Origin: Gentiana macrophylla
Lineage: Eukaryota > Streptophyta > Magnoliopsida > Gentianales > Gentianaceae
Length of the DNA stretch: 64,000 bases
NCBI GenBank assembly: GCA_026214975.1
Contig: CM047805.1
Coordinates: 2,418,001-2,482,000, forward strand
Direction of reading: 5' to 3'
Shown here piece after piece: positions 11,119 through 22,039 of this stretch. The notes beneath the pieces were generated by a model. That model did not search any database. It worked only from the letters and a program-made list of their open reading frames with translations, and was not told where the DNA came from. Numbering within the stretch: the first letter of the stretch is position 1; every line of letters begins with the position of its first letter. The translations under genes were made by a program, and so were the position numbers.

Positions 11119-12555
11119 ATGCCTCCTAAGGACAAGAATGCCAAGAAAGCTAATTCCAAAACCACGGACCAACAAGGTTTGCAGATCAATGAGCAAGTGG
11201 ATATAGATGCACAAGAGACAAGGGATCCGTTGCTGGATCCTATCCATGAAGATCCCTCAAAGGAGAAACAAGGCCTTGCTCTACATCAGGCTATCGTAGA
11301 TCAATTGGCAGCGGCTGATCATGAACTGATGTCCAGAATCGTAGCGGAGGCTTTTATGGCTCAAGGTCATGAAAACAGTGGCAAGAAAGACGCCGCAGAA
11401 AATGCCAAGCAAGCCCCTAGGGAAGAAATTAGTGGGTCGTCCAGCTCTGTGGAGAAAAAGAGACGTGAAATCCAGCAGAAAAATGAGCTGGACGTTATTT
11501 TGGGCAAAAATTCGGTGTCACTGTGGTTGGAATCGCCCTTCACAAAAGAAATCGAAGACTTTCCCAAACCCAAGGGGTTTAAAATACCAAAGATAGAACC
11601 TTATGATGGCACCACCGATCCAGAAGACCATCTACATAGGTATCTATCTCAGATGAGGTTGGACGGAGCACATGAAGCAATGTGGTGTCGGGCCTTCGAG
11701 ACATTGCTCGTCGGTCGAGCCAGAGAGTGGTTCACCAAGCTACGACCGGGTTCAATCTCGAGTTTTGCTATGTTGGCTCACAAGTTTTGAGATGCGTTTA
11801 TAGTAAATAAGAAGTTCCATTTAAGCGCTACGCACCTCATGAATATGAAGCAGCAAAAAGATGAAGCTGTGATAAATTATTTGAAGAGATTTAATCTTGA
11901 GGCCATTTAAGTCAAGGACGTGGATGATCGACTTCTGATCATATCGTTTGTGGAAGGGCTGCGTAATACAAGGTAGTTTATGAAGTTGAGCAGAGATGTC
12001 CCTCGCACCATGGATGAGTGTGTTAATGTGGTGCATAGATTCTCTCAAGGGGAAGAGGCAGTGCGTAGGCACACTCAATCCGACTGGATGGATCCAAAAA
12101 AGGACACTCGAGGTCCAAATAAGAATCAGTCCAAAGGGCAGAGCACCGAAAGCAAGTCGACAGTCTGGGATCGTATCACGGCACCCGTCTCGGACCGGTT
12201 GGGAAAGAAATGAGCCCTACATGATAAGGATTTCATCCCCCTCAATCGGTCTCGGGGGGAAGTGTTGTCCATTATGCTCTCGAAGGGCATAGCGAAGACA
12301 CCAAGACCACTGAAAAGACCCCGAGAAAAGAGAAATCCAAGAAAGTATTGTGAGTATCACACTGATATAGGTCATACAACGGAAGATTGTGATAACTTGA
12401 AAAGAGACATCGACACTTGTATTCAAGAGGGCAAGCTAGATGAAGTGGTCGATAGGTCTCAGTGCAATGAGCCCAAGGGGCACCGAGAGTATAAAAGAAA
12501 AAATTCTGATCAAGGTCGAGATCGGGGTCACGACGCTCAGAGACGCAGAGACTAA
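11119..12555 (+). pseudogene. Element A gag (capsid/nucleocapsid), stop-riddled
   Basis: Starts MPPKDKNAKKANSK, the same start as in elements B and C. The capsid-like core SPFTKEIEDFPKPKGFKIPK, DPEDHLHRYLSQMRLDGA and GRAREWFTKLRPGSISSF is typical of Tat gag. TGA at 11788 replaces the Arg of KFRDAF seen in B; further stops follow near 11908, 11974 and 12211. The nucleocapsid motif KYCEYHTDIGHTTEDC (about 12340-12390) is a Cys-X2-His-X4-His-X4-Cys knuckle rather than CCHC, followed by an Arg/Asp-rich basic tail. Gag would package the element RNA. Confidence 0.9.
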
Positions 12556-12799
12556 TCACCACGTCGCGAGCGATCTCCAGATCGGGAAAGAAACAGCAGA
12601 TGTGACCATGATCGTGATAGGTATGACGATAATCGACCCAATAATTACGTTAATAAGATCATTAGGCCAGCTGAGAATGATAAAGACCGAGCCAGTCGAG
12701 AGCCAACTGACAGCTCGAGGGAGAAGAAGAGACTGAGATTTACAACAGAAGTCGGGTATGGACCCAAAGATGACATACCTAATTCTCGGAGTCACAGTG

Positions 12800-15700
12800 A
12801 AGGGCTGGTAATTGAGGCGGTGATTAGCCGAACTCGGGTATCAAGAGTCTGCGTCGATAATGGCAGCACGGTGAATATCTTGTACTACTCGGCTTTTATG
12901 GCGATGAAACTGAAAGATGAGGACATAGCTCCTTTAGCATCTCCTTTGTTTGGATTCATAGGACAAGCGGTCCATCCCATGGGTTCGATAAGGTTGCTAA
13001 CGACGGTCGGCGATAGTTAAAGAGAAAGGACCCTTGAATTAAACAACGTAGTAGTCAAGACCCCTTCAGCATACAATGTCATTTTAGGTCGACCTGCTCT
13101 TTTCGACCTATGCGCCATCATCTCCACTGTCCATAATAGCATGAAATTCCCTACTAGGAACGGCTCGCATGAAGTAAGAGGAGACATTCAAGCTGCTCGG
13201 AGCTGCAACTCCGTCGTCATGGATGGGAAAATGGCTGTGCAGGAAGTCCTGATTGAAGGGTTGATTCCTGAGGAAGAAGAGAAGAAGATTTGGGTTTCGG
13301 TTGATCCCATCCAGGATGTTCGTCAATGGGAAGACAAAACAGATCAGTGTGTGCAAGTCGGAATCTGGATCCCGACTAAAGAAAAGCAGTTACTTGTCGA
13401 GCTACTAATCGAGTTCAGAGAGGTCTTTGCATGGAAGGCTGACGACATGCCAGGACTATCCACAGATATAGCGGTCCACAAGCTCAAAATAGATCAAGGC
13501 CGGAAGCCAGTCTGACAGAAAAAGAGTTGTTTCGCACCTGAACAGAACCAAGCTATAGAAAAGGAATCCGGGAAGCTGTTAAGGGCCAAGATAGTGAGGG
13601 AAATGCTCTACCCGGAATGGCTGGCTAACCCAGTGTTAGTCAAGAAGCCAGACAGCAGCTGGCGTATGTGCGTGGACTTCACCGACTTGAATAAAGCATG
13701 TCCGAAAGACTCATATCCGTTGCCAAAAATCGACAGGTTAGTAGGCTCTACCATCGACTTCGAAGTGTTTGGTTTTTTAGATGCGTATAAAGGATACCAT
13801 CAGATCATAATGGATCCTCGAGACGCTGAAAAGACGGATTTCATCACGGAATTCGGCACTTTCTGCTATGTAACCATGCCATTCGGGTTGAAAAACGCTG
13901 GGGCTACATATCAGAGAGCAGTCAACAAGATTTTTGCCAAACAGATCGGTAGGTGTATGGAAGTGTATGTCGATGACTTGTTCATCAAGAGTCGATCGAT
14001 GAAGCAGTACTTGGTACATGCTCGGGAAGTATTTGAGGTTTTTAAGGAAACAAAGATGAAATTAAATCCGAAGAAGTGCACCTTTAGGGTCAGGTCAGGG
14101 AAGTTTTTAGGATACATGATCTCGAAAGATGGGATTTGAGCAAACCCGGATAAGATCGACACTTTGAAAAACATGCCTGCCCCTCAGAATGTAAAGGAAG
14201 TACAGAGACTCACCGGTCGAATGGCGGCCCTCAACAGGTTTTTATCGAGATCCGCCCAGTGAGCTCTACCGTTTTTTAAGATTCTCCGTAAAGCTAGTCC
14301 TTTCCATTGGGACGAAGAGTGTCAGAAAGCCTTATAGGATTTAAAAGAATATTTGTCGGAGTTACCCACTCTCACTTCACCTCGAGAAGGAGAAAAATTG
14401 TTGGTCTATCTGGCAGTATGTGAAGAAGTAGTGAGTGCGGTTCTGATTCGGGAAGGGGTCCACGGCCAAGTGCCGATTTACTTTGTTAGTAAAGCATTGC
14501 ATGGACCCGAGATCCGATACTCACCAGCAGAAAAACTAGCATTATGTTTGGTACATGCCTCGAGAAAACCGAGGCCCTATTTTCAAGCCCATCCCATTAC
14601 GGTGGTCACTGACCAACCGCTGAAGCAGATCTTAACGAAGCCCGACACGTCGGGTCGACTAGAAAAATGGGTGGTAAAGATGGCAGAGTACGACATCAAG
14701 TTCGTACCTCGGACTGCGGTTAAGGCCCAGGAATTGGTAGATTTTTTAGCTGAAGGAATTTCCATCCAACTCGAGTAAGAAAAGCAAACCACAGAAGAAC
14801 AGTGGACGCTCCAAGTCGATGAAGCATCAAGCAAAGAAGGGGCAGGAGTTGGACTCCTTTTAATTAGCCTAAATGGCGAAGAATTCTCCTACCCCATTCG
14901 ATTTGACTTCAAAGCGATAAACAATGAGGCTGAATATGAGGCTATGATCACAGGTCTGAAGCTTGCTTTGAAGTTGGAAGTCGAGAATCTACTAGTTTAC
15001 AGCGACTCGCGGTTGGTGGTAAATCATATCAGGGGGGAGTATGAAGCCAAGGAAGAAACCATGAAAAATTACTTAACAGTGGTACAAGGCCTCATACCAA
15101 AGTTCAAGTCAGTTCATATCGAGCAGGTCCCCCGAAGTTAGAATAAGAGAGCCGATGCCTTATCTAAACTCGCTTCGAACTTCATCTCGAGCAAGAAAGT
15201 TCTAGTCTAGTTATTGACCGATAGAAGCTACAAGGAATCAAAAGTGCAGCCGATCACTCAACAGGCAACATGGATGGATCCAATAGCTCTTTACCTTAAG
15301 GACGGAATTCTGCCATCCGACACAAGCAAGGAAAATCCGACTTCAGTCAACACGGTATGCGTTCTTCGATTCTATCCTTTATAGGAAATCATTTGTAGCA
15401 CCATGGTTACGATATGCATCAGAAGACGAGGGTGCATTTCTTCTGGAAGAAATTCACAAAGGAGCTTGTGGAAATCATTGTGGAGCTAGGATGCTTGCTC
15501 GAAAATGCAAGTAAGCTGGGTATTTTTGGCCGTCGATGCAACGAGATGCGAATAGCCTAGTTCAGAAGTGTAGACCTTGTCAAATCCATGACAATATCAT
15601 CCATCAACAGGCCCAAGAAATGAACATCATCTCGTCAGCCTGGCCTTTCGATTAGTGGGGCGTCGACATAGTCGGACCTCTACCCCGAGCTCCGGGCAAC

Positions 15701-16494
15701 GATAGATATGTGGTCGTCGCGGTGGACTTCTTCACAAAATGGGTCGAAGCCAAGGCTTTGACCGACATCAGAGCTTCGACTATCAAAAAATTCTTGTGGA
15801 TCGATATTTTATACAGGTACGGAATTCCTAAGGCTCTGATCTCAGATAATGGCACTCAGTTCGAAGACAAAAAAGTTAGAGAATGGTAACAAATATCATA
15901 TTAGTCAGCGCTTCACCTCGGTAGCTCACCCGCAAGCAAACAGTCAAGTCGAGCAAACAAATCGACAGATCAAGATAGGGTTGAAAAAGAGATTAGAAGC
16001 TGAAGGTCGAGACTGGGCAGCACAACTTCCGAGCATCCTATGGTCATATATGACAGCTCCATATTCTTCGACAGGAGAAACATCCTTCACTCTGGTCTAT
16101 GGATGTGAGGCGGTAATTCCTGCGGAGATCGGTATTCCCTCGCCTCGAGTTCTAGCATACAACGTCGAAACCAACGCCCCTAATCTTCGACATGAAAAAG
16201 GTAATGTTGAGGAGAGAAGAGAAATAGCTTCAGCTCAAATGGCGAGATATAAACAGAAGATCTCGCAGTATTACAACTCAAGGGTCAAGTACAAATACTT
16301 CAAAGTCGGAGATTTGGTCCTCAGAAAAAATGAAGTAAGCCGACAAGAAGCGACTGGTAAGTTAGACCCAAATTGGGAAGGCCCGTATCAGATCCTGAAG
16401 GTTCATCCCAAAGGGTCCTACCAACTCAGGCGAGCAGATGGGACCATGGTTCCTCGATAGTGGCACGCCAACAATCTGAGGAAGTATTACGTTT
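12800..16494 (+). pseudogene. Element A pol: protease, RT, RNase H, second RNase H, integrase
   Basis: Protease around 12820-13110 with VCVDNGSTVNILYYSAF (DNG in place of DTG) and the flap-side VILGRPAL block. RT 13594-14139 with CVDFTDLNKACPKDSYPLPK, FGFLDAYKGYHQI, MPFGLKNAGATYQ and the catalytic YVDD. First RNase H 14353-14778 (VTDQPLKQIL and GRLEKW regions). A second, archaeal-type RNase H at about 14800-15141 (QVDEASSKEGAG, NNEAEYEAMITGL, VYSDSRLVVNHI), an addition known in Tat elements. Integrase 15219-16494: zinc part with CGNHCGARML, core WGVDIVGPLP, SDNGTQFED and NSQVEQTNR (the DDE residues), and a C-terminal part ending WHANNLRKYYV. Stops and frameshifts occur between nearly all domains. 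Confidence 0.93.
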
Positions 16495-16699
16495 GATTGA
16501 ACTTTATCTTGAGTTATTCATATTTTTACTCTTTGGAATAAGTCTGTGTGACAGTTTTATGGATATTCTAATAAACATATCTTTTCTCGAGATGCTTTTA
16601 TGTTTTCAGGATCTACAGCCTTAATATTATAAGTCTAACACGATACAAAATGTCAAAGGCAATGTAAACGACTACGAAGGGAAAATCCGTAAGTCGGAC

Positions 16700-16900
16700 C
16701 CCTCAATACAGCTTATAAGGCAACATGAAAGTTCACAAAGTCGGGCCAAACGCCCATAGAATCGACCAGCCAAAAGCAAAACGAGCCTAATGGGCAAAAA
16801 ATGCTAAGGCAGAGGGATGGTTCGCAAAGTCGGACCAAACGCCCAGAGCATCGACCCGCCCATAGCAAAACCAGTCCGTGAGACAAAAAATGCTAAGGCA
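16700..16900. repeat. Element A 3' region tandem repeat, period about 89 bp
   Basis: GTTCACAAAGTCGGGCCAAA at 16731 recurs as GTTCGCAAAGTCGGACCAAA at 16820, each followed by similar TCGACC...GCAAAA...AAAAAATGCTAAGGCA text. Two diverged copies lie between the converging pol and antisense genes. Confidence 0.75.
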
Positions 16901-17230
16901 ACTAGGTCGACCTCAACTAGACTGACTCACAAGTGCAATAAGAACCAAAGGTTTATAATACACTTGGGGGGCAACACGACATCGATAAGGCAAACAGCAA
17001 ATAGGGCCAGAGGCCCGACAAGCGAAAAGCTAAAAGACATCAAGATATAAAAGATAAATAATAATAAGAAGAGAAAAATACTACAAAAATTGAAGCAAAA
17101 TCGGTCCGAAATAAGGTCAGGTCGACAAGACCAGCCAAGATAAGTTTTACAGACCAAATTCAAATTATACATGTCCAAGTTCAAAGGGTCGAATAAAAGT
17201 TCAACAAAAGTCAAATTCAAAGAATAACAG

Positions 17231-19424
17231 TTAAGAGGAAGCGTCGGGCGTCGGTTCGATGATAGCAGGGGTCGGCTCGGTATCGGAAGTCGACGAACCA
17301 TACTTCTGGGCAAGAGATTCCCCTCGTTGGAACTCCTCACCGTACTGGTCATACAGCTTCTCCACATCAAACTCTGGATAAACAACGGTAGCCTGGTTCA
17401 CCGCCATTGTAAAGCCGCCCATCATGGCCATACGCATCATCACAGTTAGGTCTTCATCAAGCTCCCTCGACTTCCGATACTCCAGGAATGCATCTTTCTT
17501 GGCTGCCTCGACCTGGAAAGGAACTTTCTCCAGCTCGACCCTCAGAGCATCCCTCTCGTTCGAGCCTGCATAGCCTCGGCCAAAGAAGCATTGTGCGCTT
17601 CCTGCAGCTTCTCGAAGTCCACCGCCAGATCGCCAGCTTTTTCTCCAGGACTTGTGAGTCGCTTTGTGTCCTGTTCAGATGATTGGCAGATTGAGACAGC
17701 TCCTTCTTCAACTTCTTTATCTCGGCGTCTGCCTTTATCACATGAGTCTCCAATTTGGACTCCAATCCGGGTATGGCGGTACTCTTCTTGGTGCTCTCAT
17801 CGAGCAACGCACGAATTTTCCTCTTTAGATCCTCTTCTGCCTCGACTGGCGTTGTCAATCTCCTAGCAGCCTCCTTGCCGAGGTGTTTTGTCTATCAAGA
17901 AAAAGAAAGGCATCATCTAGCATAAGTAAAGGACACATCGAGATAAAAGTAGGAGAAAGGAAGCGACTTACCATACGACACAGCTTCCGAAGCGCAGAAG
18001 ATAGAACTATGTTCTTCATAGTTGCACTATCTTCGGCAGCCCGGTTCATGTCGATCTCGAGTTCAGTAGGGGCTTCACCGACTTTGGCCTTTTTAGCCTC
18101 TCTGCGCTGACCCCTCACCATGTTGGTCAGGGTTGGTCTATTCTTTGATTTCCGCGTGACAACATCGGCAGATAGCGTTATCACGACTATGGCTTCATCA
18201 TCTTCGTCTCGCAGTGAGCCATAACGAGTGAGAGGAAAGTCAGAGTGAGGCTGGGCGGGGGAGCGAGCGGGAATTGTCGGCTCGATATCCGCAGAACGTC
18301 CTTCGGACGGCTGCTCAGGAGTAATCTCGAGACGGGAAGAGTTCCCTTCTCCAGCAGGGGGGAGTTGCCCTCCTCTCGAGAACCTTAATAGAAGGGGCCG
18401 TCTGACCCTCGAGTGGCGGAGCTAGTTTAGCCTTCGTCTTGGGGATCTAGGTAGGGTCAGAGATAACCGAGGACTTCCCCACTGCAAAAAGAAAAGACAA
18501 GGTTAATATAATTAATAATGCCAAGTTATAGATCTCGACAAGAAAAAGAAAATATGATAAAAACAGAGAAAGATCCTACAGTTCTCTTGGTCGTGAGCAT
18601 GGAGTGTCGAGTAAGGCATCGGCCCCACCTCCTCCGGGTTTGCCAGGGTATACAGAAGGTGCAGATCTCGGGTGGCCACCTCGAGTCCAAAGTTATCCAT
18701 CTGACGGGCCTCTCGAGGGACAGGGTGACTACCCAGTTTATCCGTCTTCTTGCCCCTCGACCTCCACTTTCCTATATATGGGTTGCCTAAACCATGACGT
18801 ATGAAGAAAAACCTCGGCTTCCAGTCTATATGCGATGAAGGCCCCTTGGACACAAACTCGTGTCGATTTGGTCTTCGTTGGAAGGTATACCACAGTTTGT
18901 CTGGCATACCTATAATCTTAGTAGTATCGAAAGAGAGGGACCGAGTAGCAAACTCCTACTACTCGACAGGCTATTATGAACCCCATCAGAATCCGAATAG
19001 CATTGGGGGCTAACTGGGAAATGCTTATTTCATAGTGATGCAGAATCGCCGTGACGGCTGGGTACAATGGAAACCTCAACCTGCTGGAAAGTTGGGTTTC
19101 ATAGACAGAGCAGAACCCGTCTGGGGCTCATCAACGATTTGGTGTTGACCCGACGGAAGTAGGATTTCAAATTGAGGGTCCACAAGGCCAAATCTTTGGC
19201 AATTGTTGTTAGCTTCATCTAAATAAAGGGCAGTGAGACAACCTTTTGGACCTTTTCCGTCCATCCTAGTAACTAATTTCTTAGGTTTACAAGGGGCAAA
19301 AGGAGATGGGCTTATGGGCTCGCCGGAAAGTGACCGGGGAGGATGATCAGAATGGGTGGATAAGGGGGGTTGACTGTGTGAAGACGATTCGCTACCCCTA
19401 TCCGATTCAGTAACACTACTTGAC
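17231..19424 (-). pseudogene. Element A antisense ORF (aORF), broken
   Basis: Homologue of the better preserved plus-strand gene in element B. Visible blocks: MSSSVTESDRGSESS at the start (19424), TRMDGKGPKGCLTALYLDE (near 19200), MPDKLWYTFQRRPNRHEFVS and KPRFFFIRHGLGNPYIGKWR (18770-18907), HDQEN at the first predicted donor, TELEIDMNRAAEDSATM (about 18010), the coiled-coil part KSTAIPGLESKLETHV to SQVLEKKL (17640-17800), and MGGFTMAVNQATVVYPEFDV to the C-terminus (17231-17443). Stops and frameshifts throughout. A CATAAAA-type box is at about 19531-19541. It converges on pol; both 3' ends lie at 16500-17230. Confidence 0.85.
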
Positions 19425-19826
19425 ATTGATAAATGCATAAAGAAGGATGAGAACACAGGAAAGATGCTTACTTGATGTTTGGAAGTTATGCAGGAAAATG
19501 GCGAAATAATCTCTTCTCCGACTTTGTCTCTCCTTTTATGCTTGCAAAGATCGTGAAATGATTTGAAGAGACGTGATTTGAGGGGATAATAACCCCCCAC
19601 AAATCACGAGAATCAAGGTAATGGCGTTACGGTTATCGTGAAAGGACGCCTCGTTCCTTGTGCTAAAGATACGGCGTTAGTGCGCCATAACGTCATGCTA
19701 CGATATTACGATTGGCTAGGGTTGCAGGTGGCAATACAGTTGTTTCCACCCAAACAACAACCCAACTCGGAGACGATTCAAATGGCAGATTTGACCTCGG
19801 ACGACGGAAGTCGCCTCTCTCAAGTC

Positions 19827-19837
19827 TGGCGGGCTTA
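19827..19837 (+). other. Element A polypurine tract (mutated)
   Basis: TGGCGGGCTTA abuts the 3' LTR. B and C have GGGGGGCTTA here, so A carries at least one purine-to-C change. Confidence 0.7.
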
Positions 19838-20350
19838 TGACGATACAGGGTTTCACCCATTCACGTGTCGTCTAACAGTTGGTCCCCATAATATGAACAA
19901 GTGTCAAGGCAGGCATGTCGATGCCCCTCGGGGCTACAACGATCGACTCATAGGTAGTGTAGGACGATGGTCCCCGCTCGACCACCGTAAGTCGGTTAAG
20001 TCGGCTTAGAGGACAGAGTCCGCACCAGCTACGAAGGCCTATTATCAGCATGATAACTTGGGCAAGGGGCAAGGGGCAAGGCCCGTTAAGGTTAAATATG
20101 ACAATAGCTTAGACCGACCTATGGTTAGGGTTAGGGATTGCATTATCATTATAAATACCATGTTTCAGGAACTACGTAGGGCTTGATTCTTGGACGATTA
20201 CAGGATACGTAGGCAATCTAAGACAAACTCTTAGACTCAGCCGCCAATCTTAACATCTACACCACGTTCTTAAGGCATTAGGGTTTGGGGTATTCCTCAT
20301 TAGATTCATTCAGGCCCGGATTAACTAGGTGACATAACTTGTCATCGTCA
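19838..20350 (+). repeat. Element A 3' LTR
   Basis: 513 bp, TGACGATAC to GTCATCGTCA, paired with 10562-11070. It contains a 7-bp tandem duplication (GGGGCAA) absent from the 5' LTR. Confidence 0.95.
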
Positions 20351-20784
20351 TCTAGTGACACAATACTATGATAGAATCGTTTTCGATAGCAATTACCTTT
20401 GGGGAATTCCGCAGCAGAACCTGATTTGGCTTCTCATCTTTGAAGATACTCACCAAGCCTGTATGATGAATAAGCTATGTCAGTCCATAATATACATATG
20501 TACTCTTCTTAGTTCCTTCTTCGTTTCATTAGAGGGGGGCAGATTATGTGCTAAAACGTCTCCACCATGAACTACTGGTGAAATCAAGTACACCGAATGG
20601 AAGAAACTTGCATCATAGATATAAACATCATTGGCAAATCTCTTCTCGTACATTTAATGGTGAACTATAAGGTCTCATAAACTTATCAGAAATATGTAGC
20701 TTCTGTTTAACATAAATCAAAGTTCTTTTTTACGGCATAGTATTGTCTTGTGATATTCAGGCTGACAATCAAAATCTAGCCTAC
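20351..20784. other. Remnant between element A and the kinesin exon
   Basis: Minus-strand sequence includes possible splice sites (TTAAACAG near 20700, TACAGGCTTGGTGAG near 20455) and short open pieces, but I recognise no protein. Confidence 0.35.
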
Positions 20785-20885
20785 CTCAGGCTGCAACTCC
20801 ACGCAATCAGGCAAATCAGCATCAGCTACAGCCTCTTCTGCATTTCGTGGGCGCAATCTTATAGCAACACGAACTCTCTCTCGAA
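20785..20885 (-). pseudogene. Single kinesin motor exon (KIN-U / armadillo-repeat kinesin type)
   Basis: A 101-bp exon bounded by a CTACAG acceptor and a GTAGGC donor on the minus strand. It encodes VRERVRVAIRLRPRNAEEAV then ADADLPDCVELQPE, the first beta-strand of the kinesin motor as found in plant ARK/KIN-U ungrouped kinesins, which move on microtubules. The next expected exon (LKRLKLRKNNWD...) is not found in the remaining 430 bp before element A, and no upstream exon was recognised. It is an isolated exon between two retrotransposons, in the same orientation as the pectate lyase and bHLH fragments. Confidence 0.75.
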
Positions 20886-21031
20886 CTGTAGCAGCATTGC
20901 CAAACAATAATTAACATCTCTCCCCAAAAACTCTCAAATTGTATTTTATCATTATACAGTGCCTAAAAGGCACATAAAGTTTAAATCTTATGCATACTGA
21001 AGTCAAATTAGCTTATCAAGTTAAACGTAGT

Positions 21032-21614
21032 TGACGATGACAAATTAATCACCTAAATAGATCCGGGTTATTCTTCTATGAATGATGAATAACCAAGAAC
21101 CCTAACCCAAGAACAAGGAAGGGGCGTGGGTATGTTTATGGCTGAGTCTAAGTGGTATTCTTAGATTGCCTATGTATCCTGTTATAATCCAGGAATCAAG
21201 CCTTACGTAGTTCCTGGAACCTAGTATTTATAGAGACAATGCATGACCTAACCCTAATCTGAGTCGGCTATTAGCTATTGTCGTATTTACCCTTAATTGG
21301 GCCTTACCCCTTGCCCAAGTTATCCTGTGGATAAATGGGCTAACGTAGCTGGTGTGGATTCTGTTCCCGACTTGGAGATCTGCCCGACTTAGGGTGATCG
21401 AGTCTGGAACTATCGCCCTGCACTGCTCGTAAATCGATCGTCGTATCCTCGAGTCTCTGGCCTTGCCTTGGTCTCGAGGTCGACGTGCTTGCCATGGTTG
21501 CCATGTCGATCGTTCGACTTGCTGGCCTTAACTGGCTTGCACTCCTTAACACGTGTACACACTGTAGGACCTACTCGATGACTGTATCTCGAGGTGCGTA
21601 ACCCGGTATCGTCA
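21032..21614 (-). repeat. Element B 3' LTR
   Basis: 583 bp, plus-strand reading TGACGATGACAAATT to GGTATCGTCA. Adjacent to the PPT at 21615-21624. Confidence 0.95.
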
Positions 21615-21624
21615 TAAGCCCCCC
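21615..21624 (-). other. Element B polypurine tract
   Basis: Minus strand GGGGGGCTTA directly before the 3' LTR; same position and sequence in element C (42761-42770). Confidence 0.85.
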
Positions 21625-21823
21625 AGACTTGAGAGAGGCGACTTCCGTTGTCCGAGGTCAAATCTGCCTATTTTTGAAATTGTCATCGAGTAGGACGAAA
21701 ACTTGGGCGGGAAAGTAGTGTGAACACTTCACCTACCACCTTTTCCGTAGCCAATCGTGGCCGTCCATCGTGACGCTTCGTTTTCTGACACAAGTGACGT
21801 CATCCTGGATTTGTGCGTTTTTT

Positions 21824-21852
21824 AGGGGGTTATAACTGCAAGTAACCCCCCT
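21824..21852. repeat. Element B hairpin between PPT and antisense promoter
   Basis: AGGGGGTTA ... TAACCCCCCT, a 9-bp stem with one bulged C. The equivalent hairpin in C is a perfect 10-bp stem (42987-43010) and a weaker form is in A near 19580. Confidence 0.7.
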
Positions 21853-21889
21853 AATCACGTCTTTTCACTTCACATTGGCAATCAGAACG

Positions 21890-21898
21890 CATAAAAAG
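21890..21898 (+). promoter_or_regulatory. TATA-like box of the element B antisense gene
   Basis: CATAAAAAG, about 150 bp before the ATG at 22040. The same CATAAAAAG is at 43052 in element C and CATAAAAGG in element A, each 115-150 bp before the antisense ATG. Conservation across three diverged copies suggests the antisense gene has its own promoter. Confidence 0.55.
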
Positions 21899-22039
21899 AG
21901 GGAGGGAGTCCAGACGACGCAAACGCTATCATCTTTTCACTCTCATCTCTTCTTCAAAGCTGCAAAAACAAGTAAGAATTTTGCTCCATTTTTCTACAAT
22001 CTTCATCTTCTTCCTGCCATTCTTGTCTTAAGTCTGTCC

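Larger units (their letters stand above)
10562..20350 (+). mobile_element. Element A: Ty3/gypsy Tat-lineage LTR retrotransposon, complete structure, decayed
   Basis: 9.8 kb from TGACGATAC to GTCATCGTCA. Order: 5' LTR, PBS, gag, protease, RT, RNase H, second (archaeal-type) RNase H, integrase, antisense ORF on the opposite strand, PPT, 3' LTR. The domain order with two RNases H and an extra gene after integrase is typical of the Tat lineage (Retand/Ogre relatives). Flanks are CCTAG and TCTAG, an imperfect 5-bp TSD. All coding parts contain stops, many of a CGA-to-TGA or CAG-to-TAG kind, and some frameshifts. The two LTRs differ at roughly twenty sites by eye, so this is an older insertion than element B. 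Confidence 0.95.
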
